The translations under genes were made by a program, and so were the position numbers. Below, in pieces: positions 1 to 8,778 of a stretch of 64,000 bases of DNA. Source of the stretch: Paenibacillus_AA sp045062745 (GTDB lineage Bacteria; Bacillota; Bacilli; Paenibacillales; NBRC-103111); NCBI RefSeq assembly GCF_045062745.1, contig NZ_JBJGED010000001.1:186001-250000 (forward strand), given 5' to 3'. The notes beneath the pieces were generated by a model that searched no databases, was not told the origin of the DNA, and was given only the letters and a program-made list of their open reading frames with translations. The first letter of the stretch is position 1, and every line of letters begins with the position of its first letter.

Positions 1-180
1 CAGCAGTCGCTGGGCCACTTCCGCGACCTCATCGATCGCACGGTTGAACGCCGCTTCGTTCGCCTTCGATGGTGTGTTGAAGCCGGACAGCTTCCTCACG
101 AACTGAATCGCGGCTGCCCGGACCTCGTCTTCAGTAGCGGGCGGGTCGAAGTTATATAACGTTTTGATGTTGCGGCACAT
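1..180 (-). CDS. DUF2277 family protein (partial, C-terminus beyond the window)
   Basis: The minus strand reads MCRNIKTLYNF..PPATEDEVRAAA..QFVRKLSGF from an ATG at 180, with a good ribosome binding site (GAGAGGAG) just upstream at about 188-195. The opening MCRNIK and the following PPAT and RKLSGF segments are the hallmark of the small DUF2277 family, usually 80-90 residues and of unknown function. About 60 residues are inside the window; the end lies off the left edge. A TATAAT-like -10 sits at 206-211 on the minus strand. Function cannot be stated. Confidence 0.8.
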   Translation of the reverse strand, partial: MCRNIKTLYNFDPPATEDEVRAAAIQFVRKLSGFNTPSKANEAAFNRAIDEVAEVAQRLL

Positions 181-450
181 GGCGGTTCTCCTCTCGTGAG
201 ACGGGATTATACGTAAATCTGCTATCTTCCAGTTTAACACATTTCGACGGATGGCATGCAGCTTGTTGGGAAGGTCAATTCCAGTGAGCAACCGACGTAA
301 ATGAGCCTAATCGATTGTCCCCAACCCAACTACTGCGCATGATTGCCCGTACTAATCTAGGCTAAGAAAATCATGACGGATGGTCCTTGGCGGCGGCGTT
401 CAGTTAGGCGCGTGGGGCGGGCAGGCAGAGGGGTTCGGACCGCTTGCTCA

Positions 451-487
451 AAATCTTGTACTTTAATCAGAGGGTAGCACAAGATTT
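451..487. repeat. 9-bp inverted repeat
   Basis: AAATCTTGT at 451-459 is matched by ACAAGATTT at 479-487, a perfect 9-bp stem with a 19-base loop. It lies in the gene-free stretch between the DUF2277 gene and the glycerate kinase gene. It has no T-run, so it is not a clear terminator. It could be an operator or a remnant of the neighbouring hairpin array. Confidence 0.5.
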
Positions 488-526
488 CAAAGGCGGACAC
501 TGTACGTTCAACGCCCGCTTTCAGCA

Positions 527-828
527 TGAGGGGGAATTCCTCCCCCTTTTTGATAGATAGGCCGCCGGATCGGCTCCATGTAGAGGAATTCCTCCCTCTT
601 TTTCAATCGAAATCCGTCCAATCGGGGCTTTCGCTCGGAAAGAGAGGGAGGTTTTCCCCTTGATATCGCCGGAAGTCGTAAAATCGGCCCAAGGAGAGGG
701 AGGTTTTCCCTCTCATGTAAGCGCCAAGTGTGTACGGGTTTCACCTCATGCCCTTCAGGGGCCGAAGCGGGTCATCGGATTCCGTCACTTCAGGCAGGTG
801 CCCAAAGCCCGTATTTCGGAGGAAATAC
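527..828. repeat. array of about five degenerate hairpin repeats, roughly 55-bp period
   Basis: This is the main content of the 750-base gene-free region 181-932. Short palindromes recur: AGGGGGA/TCCCCCT with TTTTT after it (about 529-549), GAGGAATTCCTC followed by CCTCTTTTT (about 583-602), AGAGGGAGG..CCCCT (about 642-660), GAGAGGG/CCCTCTC (about 694-714), and GTATTTC/GAAATAC (811-828). The centres are spaced about 53-58 bp, with a double gap before the last. An ATCGG-containing core recurs in the spacers (about 568-573, 618-626, 681-689, 774-779). Such AT-capped hairpin arrays look like the intergenic palindromic repeats of Paenibacillus-type genomes; that comparison is from memory. The third and fourth copies read as the complement of the first two. 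Confidence 0.6.
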
Positions 829-932
829 ACATCTGCAGTTATCAGTGCGAGATCCCAATCCGGCTCATTTTCCGGTTACTACGGGCTCCAAGTCGCCATA
901 CAAGTGAAGGTGCATCCCGTTAGGATAATATC

Positions 933-984
933 AAAAAAGCCGTTCGGCCGTACACAGGAGTACCCTGCGTAGGACCGAACGGCG
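933..984 (-). terminator. Rho-independent terminator of the glycerate operon
   Basis: On the minus strand GCCGAACGG (983-975) pairs with CCGTTCGGC (947-939) and is followed by a TTTTTT run (938-933). It lies 22 bases past the glycerate kinase stop codon. Confidence 0.8.
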
Positions 985-1005
985 TTCTATTGCCTTGGCG
1001 CCCGC

Positions 1006-2220
1006 CTAGCTCGCGGCGCCTCCCACGAGCCCCGCGGCATACAGCCGCGCGATATTCTCCGCGGCCTGCTCGAGCAGGGCCGCTCCTTCGCGCATCGCCT
1101 CGTCCAGCGTCAGCGGACGGTTCGCGATGCTGAACAGCGCGGTGAGCCCATGCGCGTACAGCTCTTCCACACCGTCGCCGAGGCCGCCCGACAAGCAGAC
1201 GACCGGCACGCCGTGCTGCTGCCCGAGGGCGGCTATGCCCGCGGGCACCTTGCCGTTCGCCGTCTGCGCGTCCGTGCGGCCTTCGCCGGTGATGACAAGG
1301 CTCGCGCCGCGGATCGACTCCTCGAGCCGCGTGAGCGCGGTGAGCTCGCGGATGCCGGGCTTCAGCTGCGCCTGGCAGAACGCGAGCAAGCCCGCGCCCA
1401 TCCCGCCTGCGGCGCCGGCGCCCGGCACATCGCGAACGCGGACGCCCAGATACATCGCGATGCGCATGGCGTACAGGTCGAGCCCCTTGTCGAGCCGCTC
1501 GATCATCGCGGGCGTCGCCCCCTTCTGCGGGCCGTACACGGCGCTCGCGCCGTTCGGGCCGCAGAGCGGGTTCGTCACGTCGCAGCACACGTCGACGGGC
1601 ACCTCGCCCGCGGCGAGACGCGGATGCAGTCCGCTCACGTCGATGCGCTCAATGCGCTCGAGCTGCTGCCCGCCCGTGACGAGCTCGCGGCCCGCGGCAT
1701 CGATGAAGCGCACGCCGAGCGCCTGGGCCATGCCCATGCCGCCGTCGTTGGTCGCGCTGCCGCCGATGCCGAGCAAGAGCCGCGTGCACCCGCGATCGAG
1801 CGCATCGCGCATGAGCTCGCCGGTGCCGTAGCTCGTCGCCTGCAGCGGGTTGCGCCGCATCTCGGGCACGAGCGGCAGGCCGGACGCCGCCGCCATCTCG
1901 ATCACGGCCGTGCCGTCCTCCAGCACGCCGTAGAACGCTTCCACCGGCTCGCCCATCGGGCCGGTGACGGTTAGAGTGCGGCGCTCGCCGCCGATGGCGG
2001 TCAGCACCGCGTCGACCGTGCCCTCGCCGCCATCGGCCATCGGCACCTGCACGATGTCGGCCTCGAGGCCCGATCGGCCGAGGCCGGTTACGATCGACCG
2101 CGCGACCTCGACCGCGCTCAGGCTGCCCTTAAACGAGTCCGGCGCGACCACAATACGAACTCCACTCCCCCTAGAGGCGAGCTTCCCTGCTGATGCTTCG
2201 TTATGTTCCGTGCTGCTCAT
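1006..2220 (-). CDS. glycerate kinase (GlxK/GarK family)
   Basis: 404 residues. It phosphorylates D-glycerate with ATP in the cytoplasm, feeding it into lower glycolysis. Family motifs are in order: PDSFKGS near residue 25, MADGGEGT near 60, GIGGSATNDGG near 145, GEGRTDAQT near 315. The open frame runs further upstream, but the ATG at 2220 is chosen because it has GGAGGG 11 bases upstream, and because it forms an ATGA overlap with the stop of the preceding dehydrogenase gene (TGA 2219-2217), which implies translational coupling. The extra 54 codons upstream are the antisense of the dehydrogenase gene. Very GC-rich compared with neighbours. The 2-hydroxyacid dehydrogenase upstream could make glycerate from hydroxypyruvate. 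Confidence 0.93.
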   Translation of the reverse strand: MSSTEHNEASAGKLASRGSGVRIVVAPDSFKGSLSAVEVARSIVTGLGRSGLEADIVQVPMADGGEGTVDAVLTAIGGERRTLTVTGPMGEPVEAFYGVLEDGTAVIEMAAASGLPLVPEMRRNPLQATSYGTGELMRDALDRGCTRLLLGIGGSATNDGGMGMAQALGVRFIDAAGRELVTGGQQLERIERIDVSGLHPRLAAGEVPVDVCCDVTNPLCGPNGASAVYGPQKGATPAMIERLDKGLDLYAMRIAMYLGVRVRDVPGAGAAGGMGAGLLAFCQAQLKPGIRELTALTRLEESIRGASLVITGEGRTDAQTANGKVPAGIAALGQQHGVPVVCLSGGLGDGVEELYAHGLTALFSIANRPLTLDEAMREGAALLEQAAENIARLYAAGLVGGAAS

Positions 2221-3215
2221 GCTTGATGTGTCCCTCCATTCCATCCGTTCGTGCTGTTCACTCCGTTTACCACATTCACCGTCTCGCCGCGTTGGAACGC
2301 AACCAAATTGTCGAGCGCCGTCTCCATCAGCCGGGCTCTCGCTTCCTTCGTCGCCCAGGCGATGTGGGGCGTCACCACGCAATTCGCGGCCCGCGTGAGC
2401 GGGTGATCGGCAGCGGGCGGCTCGACCGAGAGGACGTCAAGCCCCGCCCCCGCGATCACGCCGTTATTCAGCGCCGCGGCCAAGTCTTCCTCGACGACGA
2501 GCTTGCCGCGCGCCGTGTTGATCAGGAACGCGCTGGACTTCATCTGCGCGAGGAACGCCCGATCCACCATGCCGGCCGTCTCCGGCGTGAGCGGGCAATG
2601 CAGCGAGACGACGTCCGCCTCGCGCAGCAGCTCCTCCCGGCTCACCATCCGCAGCCCTTCGATCGGCGCCGGCTTCGAGCTGCGCGTCGAGGCGATCACG
2701 TGCATGCCAAGCGCTTGCGCCACGCGAGCGGTCTGTTCGCCGATCCGGCCCAGCCCGATGACGCCGAGCGTCTTGCCGTACAGCTCCACGAGTGGGGAGC
2801 GCCAGAAGCTGAAGTCCGCGCTAGCCGCCCAGTCTCCGCCGCGCACCGCTTCGCTGTGTGCGCCGACGCGGTGGCAAAGCTCGAGCAGCAGCGCGAACAC
2901 GAATTGCGCCACTGAATGCGTGCTGTACGCCGGAATGTTCGTCACCGGAATGCCGCGTGCGGCCGCGGCCGCTCCATCGATGACGTCATACCCGGTGGCG
3001 AGCACGCCTATATATTTCAACCTCGGCAATTGTTGAATCACGTCCGCCCGAAGCGGCGTTTTATTCGTCCACACGATGTCCGCCTGAGCGGCCCGCTCAA
3101 CGATCAGCTCTGACGGGGTCCGTTCATAGACGGTCACATCGCCGAGCTCCTCGAGAGCCGCCCAGCTAAGATCGCCTGGGTTCAGTGTGTACCCGTCCAA
3201 CACTACAATGTTCAT
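2217..3215 (-). CDS. D-2-hydroxyacid dehydrogenase (probable glycerate/hydroxypyruvate reductase)
   Basis: 332 residues, typical for the NAD(P)-dependent D-isomer-specific 2-hydroxyacid dehydrogenases. The nucleotide-binding motif VIGLGRIG is near residue 147. The catalytic Arg is in NTARG, the Glu in DVLSVEPP, and the His in VTPHIAW near residue 280. The frame opens upstream with MYYGEVRQ, but the ATG at 3215 (MNIVVLDG) is preceded by GGTGAGG and fits family N-termini. It is translationally coupled to glycerate kinase, so interconversion of hydroxypyruvate or tartronate semialdehyde and D-glycerate is the likely job. This substrate assignment is inference. The promoter lies in the divergent gap 3216-3411 shared with an AraC-type regulator. 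Confidence 0.9.
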   Translation of the reverse strand: MNIVVLDGYTLNPGDLSWAALEELGDVTVYERTPSELIVERAAQADIVWTNKTPLRADVIQQLPRLKYIGVLATGYDVIDGAAAAARGIPVTNIPAYSTHSVAQFVFALLLELCHRVGAHSEAVRGGDWAASADFSFWRSPLVELYGKTLGVIGLGRIGEQTARVAQALGMHVIASTRSSKPAPIEGLRMVSREELLREADVVSLHCPLTPETAGMVDRAFLAQMKSSAFLINTARGKLVVEEDLAAALNNGVIAGAGLDVLSVEPPAADHPLTRAANCVVTPHIAWATKEARARLMETALDNLVAFQRGETVNVVNGVNSTNGWNGGTHQA

Positions 3216-3411
3216 CTGCCTCACCTCACCGTAATACAATTCGTGCGAATTGTCCGGTTTCCTCCCCTTTTCGGAAAGGAATTTCTGGAATGGTGTCGAA
3301 TATGTCCCGCAATCGAACCGTATTTTGCCATAAAATGCCCAAATTTAGCCATAATAACCCAGAGCCTCTACATTTGCGATACCTATCTTTTCCTGTGAAA
3401 GGCGTGCCCTC

Positions 3412-4236
3412 ATGAATGCATTGACATGCGAAGTATTGTCCGCCGGGTATTCCCACCATACTAAACCGTTCCAAGTCGCGTCGCGAAAAGGGCTGCGCAA
3501 CTACCTGATCCGCTTCCAGACGGAAGGTCTTTGCCGCGCCCTGGTCGGGGACGAGCTCGTCCTCATTCAGCCGGGCGACCTGCTGCTCTACAAGCCTACG
3601 GACCGGTACGAATTGCGCGTAGAGCCGGAGGTGCAGGCGAACGGAGAACTCGCGGTATTCAGCGGGGACTACTATTTTTTCTGCCAAGGCACTTGGCTCG
3701 ACGAATGGTGGAACAAGTCGCCCAAGCCGCGGAAGGCGCACATCCCGCTCAGCGAAGACATCCTCAACCTGTGCCGGCATGCGGCTCTGGAGCAGCAACG
3801 GGTGAAGGGGCGCTCGAAGGAAATCTCGGACTACTACTTGCGCATTCTATGCCTGAGCATTGAGCGGATCTTGTCGGAGCAGGCGTTTTATTCGAAGAAA
3901 GGCAAGTCGTTCCTCGCCGTTCAGATGAAAAGCTATATCGAGGAGCACGCGCTCACTCCGCTGAAATTGGAAGAGGTGGCCCGGCACGTAGGGTTAAGCG
4001 TCTCCCGCGCGGTCCACCTGTTCAAATCCATTTTCGGCCAGTCCATTATGCAATATACGCTGCAGATCCGGCTCTCCATCGCCCGGGAGCGCATCCTGTT
4101 CAGCAAAATGTCGCTGGAGCAAATCGCCGAAGCGTCCGGCTTCAACAGCTACACGTACTTCTATCGGATGTTCCGGGCCCGGTACGGCATGTCGCCCAAA
4201 GAATACCGGAACGCCGACAGCCAGTTGGACGAGTAG
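3412..4236 (+). CDS. AraC-family transcriptional regulator
   Basis: 274 residues. The N-terminal half is a cupin-like sensing domain (segment PGDLLLYKPTDRYEL near residues 60-75). The C-terminal 100 residues hold the two helix-turn-helix motifs of the AraC/XylS fold, with LKLEEVARHVGLS and LEQIAEASGFNSYTYF and the closing MSPKEYR. It is divergently transcribed from the glycerate dehydrogenase-kinase operon, 196 bases away, so it probably controls that operon. The ligand is unknown; a sugar or glycerate-like acid is a guess. The ribosome binding site is weak (GAAAGG). Confidence 0.9.
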   Translation: MNALTCEVLSAGYSHHTKPFQVASRKGLRNYLIRFQTEGLCRALVGDELVLIQPGDLLLYKPTDRYELRVEPEVQANGELAVFSGDYYFFCQGTWLDEWWNKSPKPRKAHIPLSEDILNLCRHAALEQQRVKGRSKEISDYYLRILCLSIERILSEQAFYSKKGKSFLAVQMKSYIEEHALTPLKLEEVARHVGLSVSRAVHLFKSIFGQSIMQYTLQIRLSIARERILFSKMSLEQIAEASGFNSYTYFYRMFRARYGMSPKEYRNADSQLDE

Positions 4237-4329
4237 CGCGGGCTCATAATCCGGAAAGGATTTCCCTTAGGAGTTGTAGAATTTACCAGTACGAGGTGAA
4301 TTTCATAAACAATTACGAGGAGATGGCAC

Positions 4330-5490
4330 ATGAAGCTTAGGCAAGGCTCACCGGAAGAAGCAGGACTGGATCCGCAAAGAATTGTGGAAATGGAAAAAAT
4401 GGTGCAAGGTTGGGCTCATAAAAAAGTATCTCAGGCTTTTGTCATCGCAGCAGCTCGTAAAGGCATTCTCGTGAGTCATAAAGCCTATGGGACCGCATCC
4501 CCCGATGCACACGCAGCTCCACTGTCGACCGATACGCTTTTCCCGCTCGCGTCGATTTCCAAACCGATTACGGCTACAGCGGCCATGATCTTGGTTGAAC
4601 GGGGATTACTCTGCTTAAGCTTTCCCGTATCGTACTACATTCCGGAATTTGTCGGAGAAGACAAACATAAAGTGCTCGTTCATCAGCTGATGACCCATAC
4701 TTCCGGTCTCCGCAATGTGGATGTCGCCGAACATTCCAGAAACAAAGAAGCGCTGGTCGACATCCCACAGGCTGAAGAAACCCAGCACCCTGAGATTCAA
4801 CGAAGATTGTTTCTAGGCTACGACACACCGTTATGGAAGACTCCCGGAACGGAGATGTCGTACTGCGGGTATGGAGTCGAGCTTCTTGGTGAAATTATTC
4901 GAAGAATAAGCGGCCAATCGCTTGAACAGTTTTGCAGGGAAAATATTTTCAATCCTATGGAAATGAACGATACTTACTTTACTGTCCCGGAATCACGGCA
5001 TAGCCATGTGATTAGGAGATCGGAAGATGTACCGGGAGGGAACTGGTTTCATACGCCAGAAGCGCTGGCGTTGCCGTCCGCGGCAGGCGGCGCCTATTCT
5101 ACCGCGCTTGACATAGTTAAATTTGGTCAGTTGTTTTTGAACAAGGGCAAATATGGAAAGGAACGAATTTTGAGCTCCGCAGCCGTGACGGAAATGACAC
5201 GGGACCAGATTCCGCATGTCTCGGCAACTTATGGTTCGCAATTTTTTGTGAATGCCTCCTATGGCTATTGCTGGCCGGTTAACGGCAACAAAAAAGATAG
5301 CGGCGACTTGTTTTCACCGAGAGCTCTAGTTTGCGGAGGTGCGGGCGGAGTCAATATAACGGTAGATCCGCACTATGAAACGGTCCAGGTCATCTTTTCG
5401 GTGGAAAGCAAAAGAAATGACGGACACCATGTTTGGTTCCCTTGTATGAATTTGTTCAATAATGCTATCATAGCTGCTATCGAAGATTGA
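4330..5490 (+). CDS. serine hydrolase of the beta-lactamase class C / PBP4* family
   Basis: 386 residues, without an export signal. The nucleophile motif SISKPITA (SxxK) is near residue 76, and the tyrosine motif is in MSYCGYGVELLG near residue 178 in place of a canonical YxN. A GGAGGVN stretch near 337 replaces the KTG box with a variant. The family hydrolyses esters, amides or peptides; true beta-lactamase activity is not implied. The start has GAGGAG eight bases upstream. A strong bidirectional hairpin follows. No neighbour suggests a substrate. Confidence 0.88.
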   Translation: MKLRQGSPEEAGLDPQRIVEMEKMVQGWAHKKVSQAFVIAAARKGILVSHKAYGTASPDAHAAPLSTDTLFPLASISKPITATAAMILVERGLLCLSFPVSYYIPEFVGEDKHKVLVHQLMTHTSGLRNVDVAEHSRNKEALVDIPQAEETQHPEIQRRLFLGYDTPLWKTPGTEMSYCGYGVELLGEIIRRISGQSLEQFCRENIFNPMEMNDTYFTVPESRHSHVIRRSEDVPGGNWFHTPEALALPSAAGGAYSTALDIVKFGQLFLNKGKYGKERILSSAAVTEMTRDQIPHVSATYGSQFFVNASYGYCWPVNGNKKDSGDLFSPRALVCGGAGGVNITVDPHYETVQVIFSVESKRNDGHHVWFPCMNLFNNAIIAAIED

Positions 5491-5504
5491 GCTTGATCAT
5501 GCAA

Positions 5505-5556
5505 CAAAAATCGCCTGCTCCCCGGCCAAACCGGGAAACAGGCGATTTCCTTTTCC
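5505..5556. terminator. bidirectional terminator
   Basis: AAATCGCCTG (5508-5517) pairs with CAGGCGATTT (5539-5548), with an inner CCCCGG/CCGGG stem. It has T-rich sequence after it on the plus strand and TTTTTG on the minus strand. It separates the convergent serine hydrolase and sugar isomerase genes. Confidence 0.85.
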
Positions 5557-5560
5557 TACC

Positions 5561-6529
5561 TTACACCCACCACATCTCGCCCACAGGCTCGGAGATGAGA
5601 ATTTGCTGCAGGTTGCTGACGGCTTTGGAGAAGCCCTCCTCCACCGACATCAGGCCGTCCTCGTGCTCGATGCTCACGACGTAGTCGTAGCCGACGAGAC
5701 GAAGCGCGCTCAGGATGTCCGCCCACGTCTTCAGATCGTGGCCGTAACCCACCGTGCGGAACTGCCAAGCCCGGTCCAGCATCAGCGTGTACGACTGCAT
5801 ATCGGTCACGCCATGCTTGTTCACGTTGATCGGATCGATCGACGTGTCCTTCGCATGGAAGTGATGGATCGCGCCGGCCCGGCCGAGAATCTGGATCGCC
5901 TGCACCGGATCGATGCCTTGCCACCACATATGGCTCGGATCGAGGTTCGCGCCGATCACTTCACCAGCGGCTTCGCGCAGACGGAGCAGGTTGCCCGGCG
6001 TATGCACGGAAAAGCCTCCATGCAGCTCGAGCCCGATCTTGACGTTGCGGTCGGCCGCGTATTTGCCCCACTCGGTCCAGTACGGGATCACCTTTTGCTC
6101 CCACTGCCACTTCAGGATTTCCTGATAATCGTTCGGCCACGGAGCTACCGGCCAGTTCGGGTACAGCGCGTTCTCATGGTCGCCCGGGCAGCCGGAGAAC
6201 GTATTGACGACAGGGACGCCGAGACGCTCCGCCAGATCGACGGTCTTCACGAACGTGTCGTGGAAGCCCTGGGCGATCGCCTTCTGCGGATGGAGCGCAT
6301 TGCCGTGGCAGCTGAGCGCGCTGATGATCAGGCCGCGGGATTCCACGGCCTTGCGGAACGCTTCCAGCTTCCCGTTATCCTGCAGCAGCACGTCCGGATC
6401 GCAATGCGCGTTGCCCGGATAGTTGCCCGTGCCGATCTCCACCGCTTGCAGACCTTTGGACGCGATGTGATCCAACGCTTCCTCCAATGGACGACCGGCG
6501 AATAACACCGCGAACACTCCTAATTTCAT
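5561..6529 (-). CDS. sugar phosphate isomerase/epimerase (AP-endonuclease-2-like TIM barrel)
   Basis: 322 residues with the TIM-barrel pattern of this family: MKLGVFAVLFAGRPLEEALDHI opening, GLQAVEIGTGNYPGN, and metal-ligand positions in IGLELHGG (Glu near 165), NLDPSHMWW (Asp and His near 200), HHFHAKD (His near 227) and SIEHED near the C-terminus. Members isomerise or epimerise free or phosphorylated sugars and inositols. The next gene upstream is a Gfo/Idh/MocA oxidoreductase only 56 bases away, a pairing that is very common in carbohydrate or inositol catabolism. The exact substrate cannot be read from sequence. Confidence 0.9.
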   Translation of the reverse strand: MKLGVFAVLFAGRPLEEALDHIASKGLQAVEIGTGNYPGNAHCDPDVLLQDNGKLEAFRKAVESRGLIISALSCHGNALHPQKAIAQGFHDTFVKTVDLAERLGVPVVNTFSGCPGDHENALYPNWPVAPWPNDYQEILKWQWEQKVIPYWTEWGKYAADRNVKIGLELHGGFSVHTPGNLLRLREAAGEVIGANLDPSHMWWQGIDPVQAIQILGRAGAIHHFHAKDTSIDPINVNKHGVTDMQSYTLMLDRAWQFRTVGYGHDLKTWADILSALRLVGYDYVVSIEHEDGLMSVEEGFSKAVSNLQQILISEPVGEMWWV

Positions 6530-6585
6530 ACGAGCGCACCCACCCTCTATTTAGATTTTCGATCCAGTATTGCTCAGGAAATAAG

Positions 6586-7668
6586 TTATTGGTTCAGGTA
6601 AACGGTCTTGCCGGTCTTGGCGGATTCGTAGATCGCTTCCAGGATCTCGGTTACGACCAATGCTTGCTCAGCCTTCACGACAGGCTCGGTGTCGTTCAGG
6701 ATGGCGTCGACCCACACTCTCATTTCCAAGTCGGCGTCCTTCTCGGCAGTGCCGCTGAAGAAAGCTACGCCCCCCGACTTCAAGTTCACTTCCTGCTCCC
6801 ACATCCGGCTGAACGATTCGCCGTTCAAGCGCAAGCCGTCTTCCATGTCCGCTCCGCCCTCGGTTCCGCACAGCGTGGTCTTCGCTTCCTTCACGTCCAG
6901 GGTGTTGAGCGCCCAGCTGGATTCGAGCACGATCGTAGCGCCATTCTCCATCTTGATATAGCCGAATGCCGAATCTTCCACCGTGAATTTCTCAGGATCC
7001 CAAGGACCCCAAGCGTTCGCGGAGTTGGCGCGGCTGCCGAGCTTGTGGTAGACCGAACCGGTTACGCTGACCGGCTTGTAGTTGTCCATCATCCAAAGCG
7101 TCAAGTCCAGCGCGTGAGTCCCGATATCGATGAGCGGGCCTCCGCCTTGCTTCTCTTCATCCAGGAAGACGCCCCACGTAGGAACGGCGCGGCGACGGAT
7201 CGCGTGAGCCTTCGCATAGTAGATCTCGCCCAGCTGACCGGATTCGCACACTTTCTTCAAGTGCTGGCTGTCCGGACGGAACCGGTTGTTGTAGCCGACG
7301 GTCAGCTTCTTGCCCGTACGCTTGGACGCTTCCACCATCGCGCGAGCTTCCTTGGAGGTGATCGCCATCGGCTTCTCGCTCATCACGTGCTTGCCGGCTT
7401 CCATAGCCGCGATCGCAATCTCGGCATGGTTGTAGTTCGGGGTACAGACATGAACGATATCGATCGTTTCGTCCTTCAGCAGCTCCCGGTAATCGGTGTA
7501 CACCTTGGAGCCTTCCGCCCCGTATTGGTTCGCGGCTTTCACGGCGCGCTCTTCCACGATATCGCAGAATGCGACCATTTCCACATTGCTGAGCTTCTTC
7601 AGACTAGGCATATGTTTGCCGTTCGCAATGCCGCCTGTTCCAACGATCCCAATTCTAAGTTTCCCCAT
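6586..7668 (-). CDS. Gfo/Idh/MocA family NAD(P)-dependent oxidoreductase
   Basis: 360 residues. The N-terminal Rossmann motif is GIVGTGGIANGKH at residues 7-19. The family's EKPMA motif is near 100 and holds the catalytic Lys. The C-terminal dimerisation domain carries GGGPLIDIGTHALDL. It oxidises or reduces a sugar or polyol carbon. The frame extends 35 codons upstream, but the ATG at 7668 has GGAGGACG in front and begins directly with the Rossmann strand, so it is the start. It forms a likely operon with the epimerase downstream. Confidence 0.92.
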   Translation of the reverse strand: MGKLRIGIVGTGGIANGKHMPSLKKLSNVEMVAFCDIVEERAVKAANQYGAEGSKVYTDYRELLKDETIDIVHVCTPNYNHAEIAIAAMEAGKHVMSEKPMAITSKEARAMVEASKRTGKKLTVGYNNRFRPDSQHLKKVCESGQLGEIYYAKAHAIRRRAVPTWGVFLDEEKQGGGPLIDIGTHALDLTLWMMDNYKPVSVTGSVYHKLGSRANSANAWGPWDPEKFTVEDSAFGYIKMENGATIVLESSWALNTLDVKEAKTTLCGTEGGADMEDGLRLNGESFSRMWEQEVNLKSGGVAFFSGTAEKDADLEMRVWVDAILNDTEPVVKAEQALVVTEILEAIYESAKTGKTVYLNQ

Positions 7669-7856
7669 GAATAACGTCCTCCCCAGGAGCTTAAATTTAA
7701 TCCCATACATGTTTGATACAGCAAGTACATTCACACAGCTTCTATGTAAACATAAAGCTTCTCCAGTGAACATGAAGTATATGCTACCAACATGAACATT
7801 CTGGCTACGAATTGCTTGTACAACCGACTAGCCCGAACTAGGAGGATACCCTCATG

Positions 7857-8327
7857 CTACATGACGCGATTATCGTTTGCCGCGACGGGGATCTCGTCTA
7901 CGTAGGATGTACAATGCCGGCACCGTTTGGCCGCCAGCGGGATGTCGGACAGGCAATCCGGACATGTTTTGCTAGCCGGCTTCGGAGCGTCTTCCTTCTT
8001 GCGGCGGAACCGGTTCATCTGTTTCACTACAAGGAAGATGACAAACGCCACGATGAGGAAGTCGAGCAGCGTGTTGATGAACAGCCCATAGTTGAGCGTG
8101 GGCGCATCAGCTAACTTTGCCTTCTCAAGCGACTCATAGCTGCTCCCGTTCAAGCTGATGTAGAGGTTTTTGAAGTCCACCCTACCCAGCAGCTGCCCGA
8201 TCGGAGGCATGATGAGGTCGTTCACGATGGACGTCACCACTTTGCCGAAGGCTCCCCCGATGATGACCCCGATGGCCAGATCGATCATGTTCCCCTTCAT
8301 CGCGAATTCTTTAAATTCTTTCCACAT
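7857..8327 (-). CDS. mscL: large-conductance mechanosensitive channel MscL with C-terminal zinc ribbon
   Basis: 156 residues. MscL opens as a large pore in the membrane under osmotic downshock. The classical MWKEFKEFAMKGN start and the first membrane helix LAIGVIIGGAFGKVVTSIVND (about 14-34) are present. The second helix FLIVAFVIFLVV is near residue 90. The frame opens 32 codons earlier, but the ATG at 8327 has AAGGAG nine bases upstream and matches the family. Instead of the usual short amphipathic tail it ends with CPDC-x11-CRHC, a putative zinc ribbon (residues about 121-140). This extension is known in some Gram-positive MscL proteins. Confidence 0.95.
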   Translation of the reverse strand: MWKEFKEFAMKGNMIDLAIGVIIGGAFGKVVTSIVNDLIMPPIGQLLGRVDFKNLYISLNGSSYESLEKAKLADAPTLNYGLFINTLLDFLIVAFVIFLVVKQMNRFRRKKEDAPKPASKTCPDCLSDIPLAAKRCRHCTSYVDEIPVAANDNRVM

Positions 8328-8514
8328 CTGTACACGCTCCTTCAGCATCCCCATAATCCAATAACTCAAATCTGGTGGTTCTCTTGTCATTGTATATGGC
8401 AGAACACCGGGCGTCCAGTTCATTCACTGCGAGGCGTAGAGCGTGTATCCGTATGAGCTTTGGACTTGTGCTAAAATGTGGGGAGAATATGAAGGGAGAA
8501 AGGCGGTATTGCGA

Positions 8515-8778
8515 ATGGGTATCGTGGAAAAAACGTTTCTGTGGATCGTTCTGCTGCTGTTCCCGGTCATGGCGCTGTATTGGCGGCGCTGGATTGTTTG
8601 CGGCTTGTATTCGTTAGGCTGCCTCATCTTCTTATTCACGACGCTGCGCGATCAGGACGGGTGGGAGGATCTAGCCGCGGTCGCTACGCTCCTCGTTCTG
8701 GTCCTCCCCCTCTATATCCTGGCCAGTGTCGTCTGGCTCATCGCGGCCATCCGGCAGCGAAGGGGCCGCACCCGCTAG
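8515..8778 (+). CDS. small membrane protein, unknown function
   Basis: 87 residues from the ATG at 8515. A TTG at 8509 is better spaced from the AAAGGCGG site, and the frame stays open back to 8443, so the start is uncertain. Three hydrophobic segments are visible: FLWIVLLLFPVMALYW, IVCGLYSLGCLIFLF and LVLVLPLYILASVVWLIAAI, then a basic tail. I do not recognise the family. Its TAG stop overlaps the stop of the convergent DinB gene (CTAG at 8775-8778). Confidence 0.65.
   Translation: MGIVEKTFLWIVLLLFPVMALYWRRWIVCGLYSLGCLIFLFTTLRDQDGWEDLAAVATLLVLVLPLYILASVVWLIAAIRQRRGRTR

Noticed and set aside
527..828. CRISPR array
   Set aside because: Repeats are degenerate, in both orientations, and spacers share a core; no cas gene is near.
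508..972. Open frames of 78-87 codons across the hairpin array
   Set aside because: They run through repeated palindromes, have no ribosome binding site, and show no protein-like pattern.
1127..1974. Long plus-strand open frames over the glycerate kinase gene
   Set aside because: They are antisense shadows produced by the very GC-rich codon usage of the minus-strand gene; they lack ribosome binding sites and family motifs.
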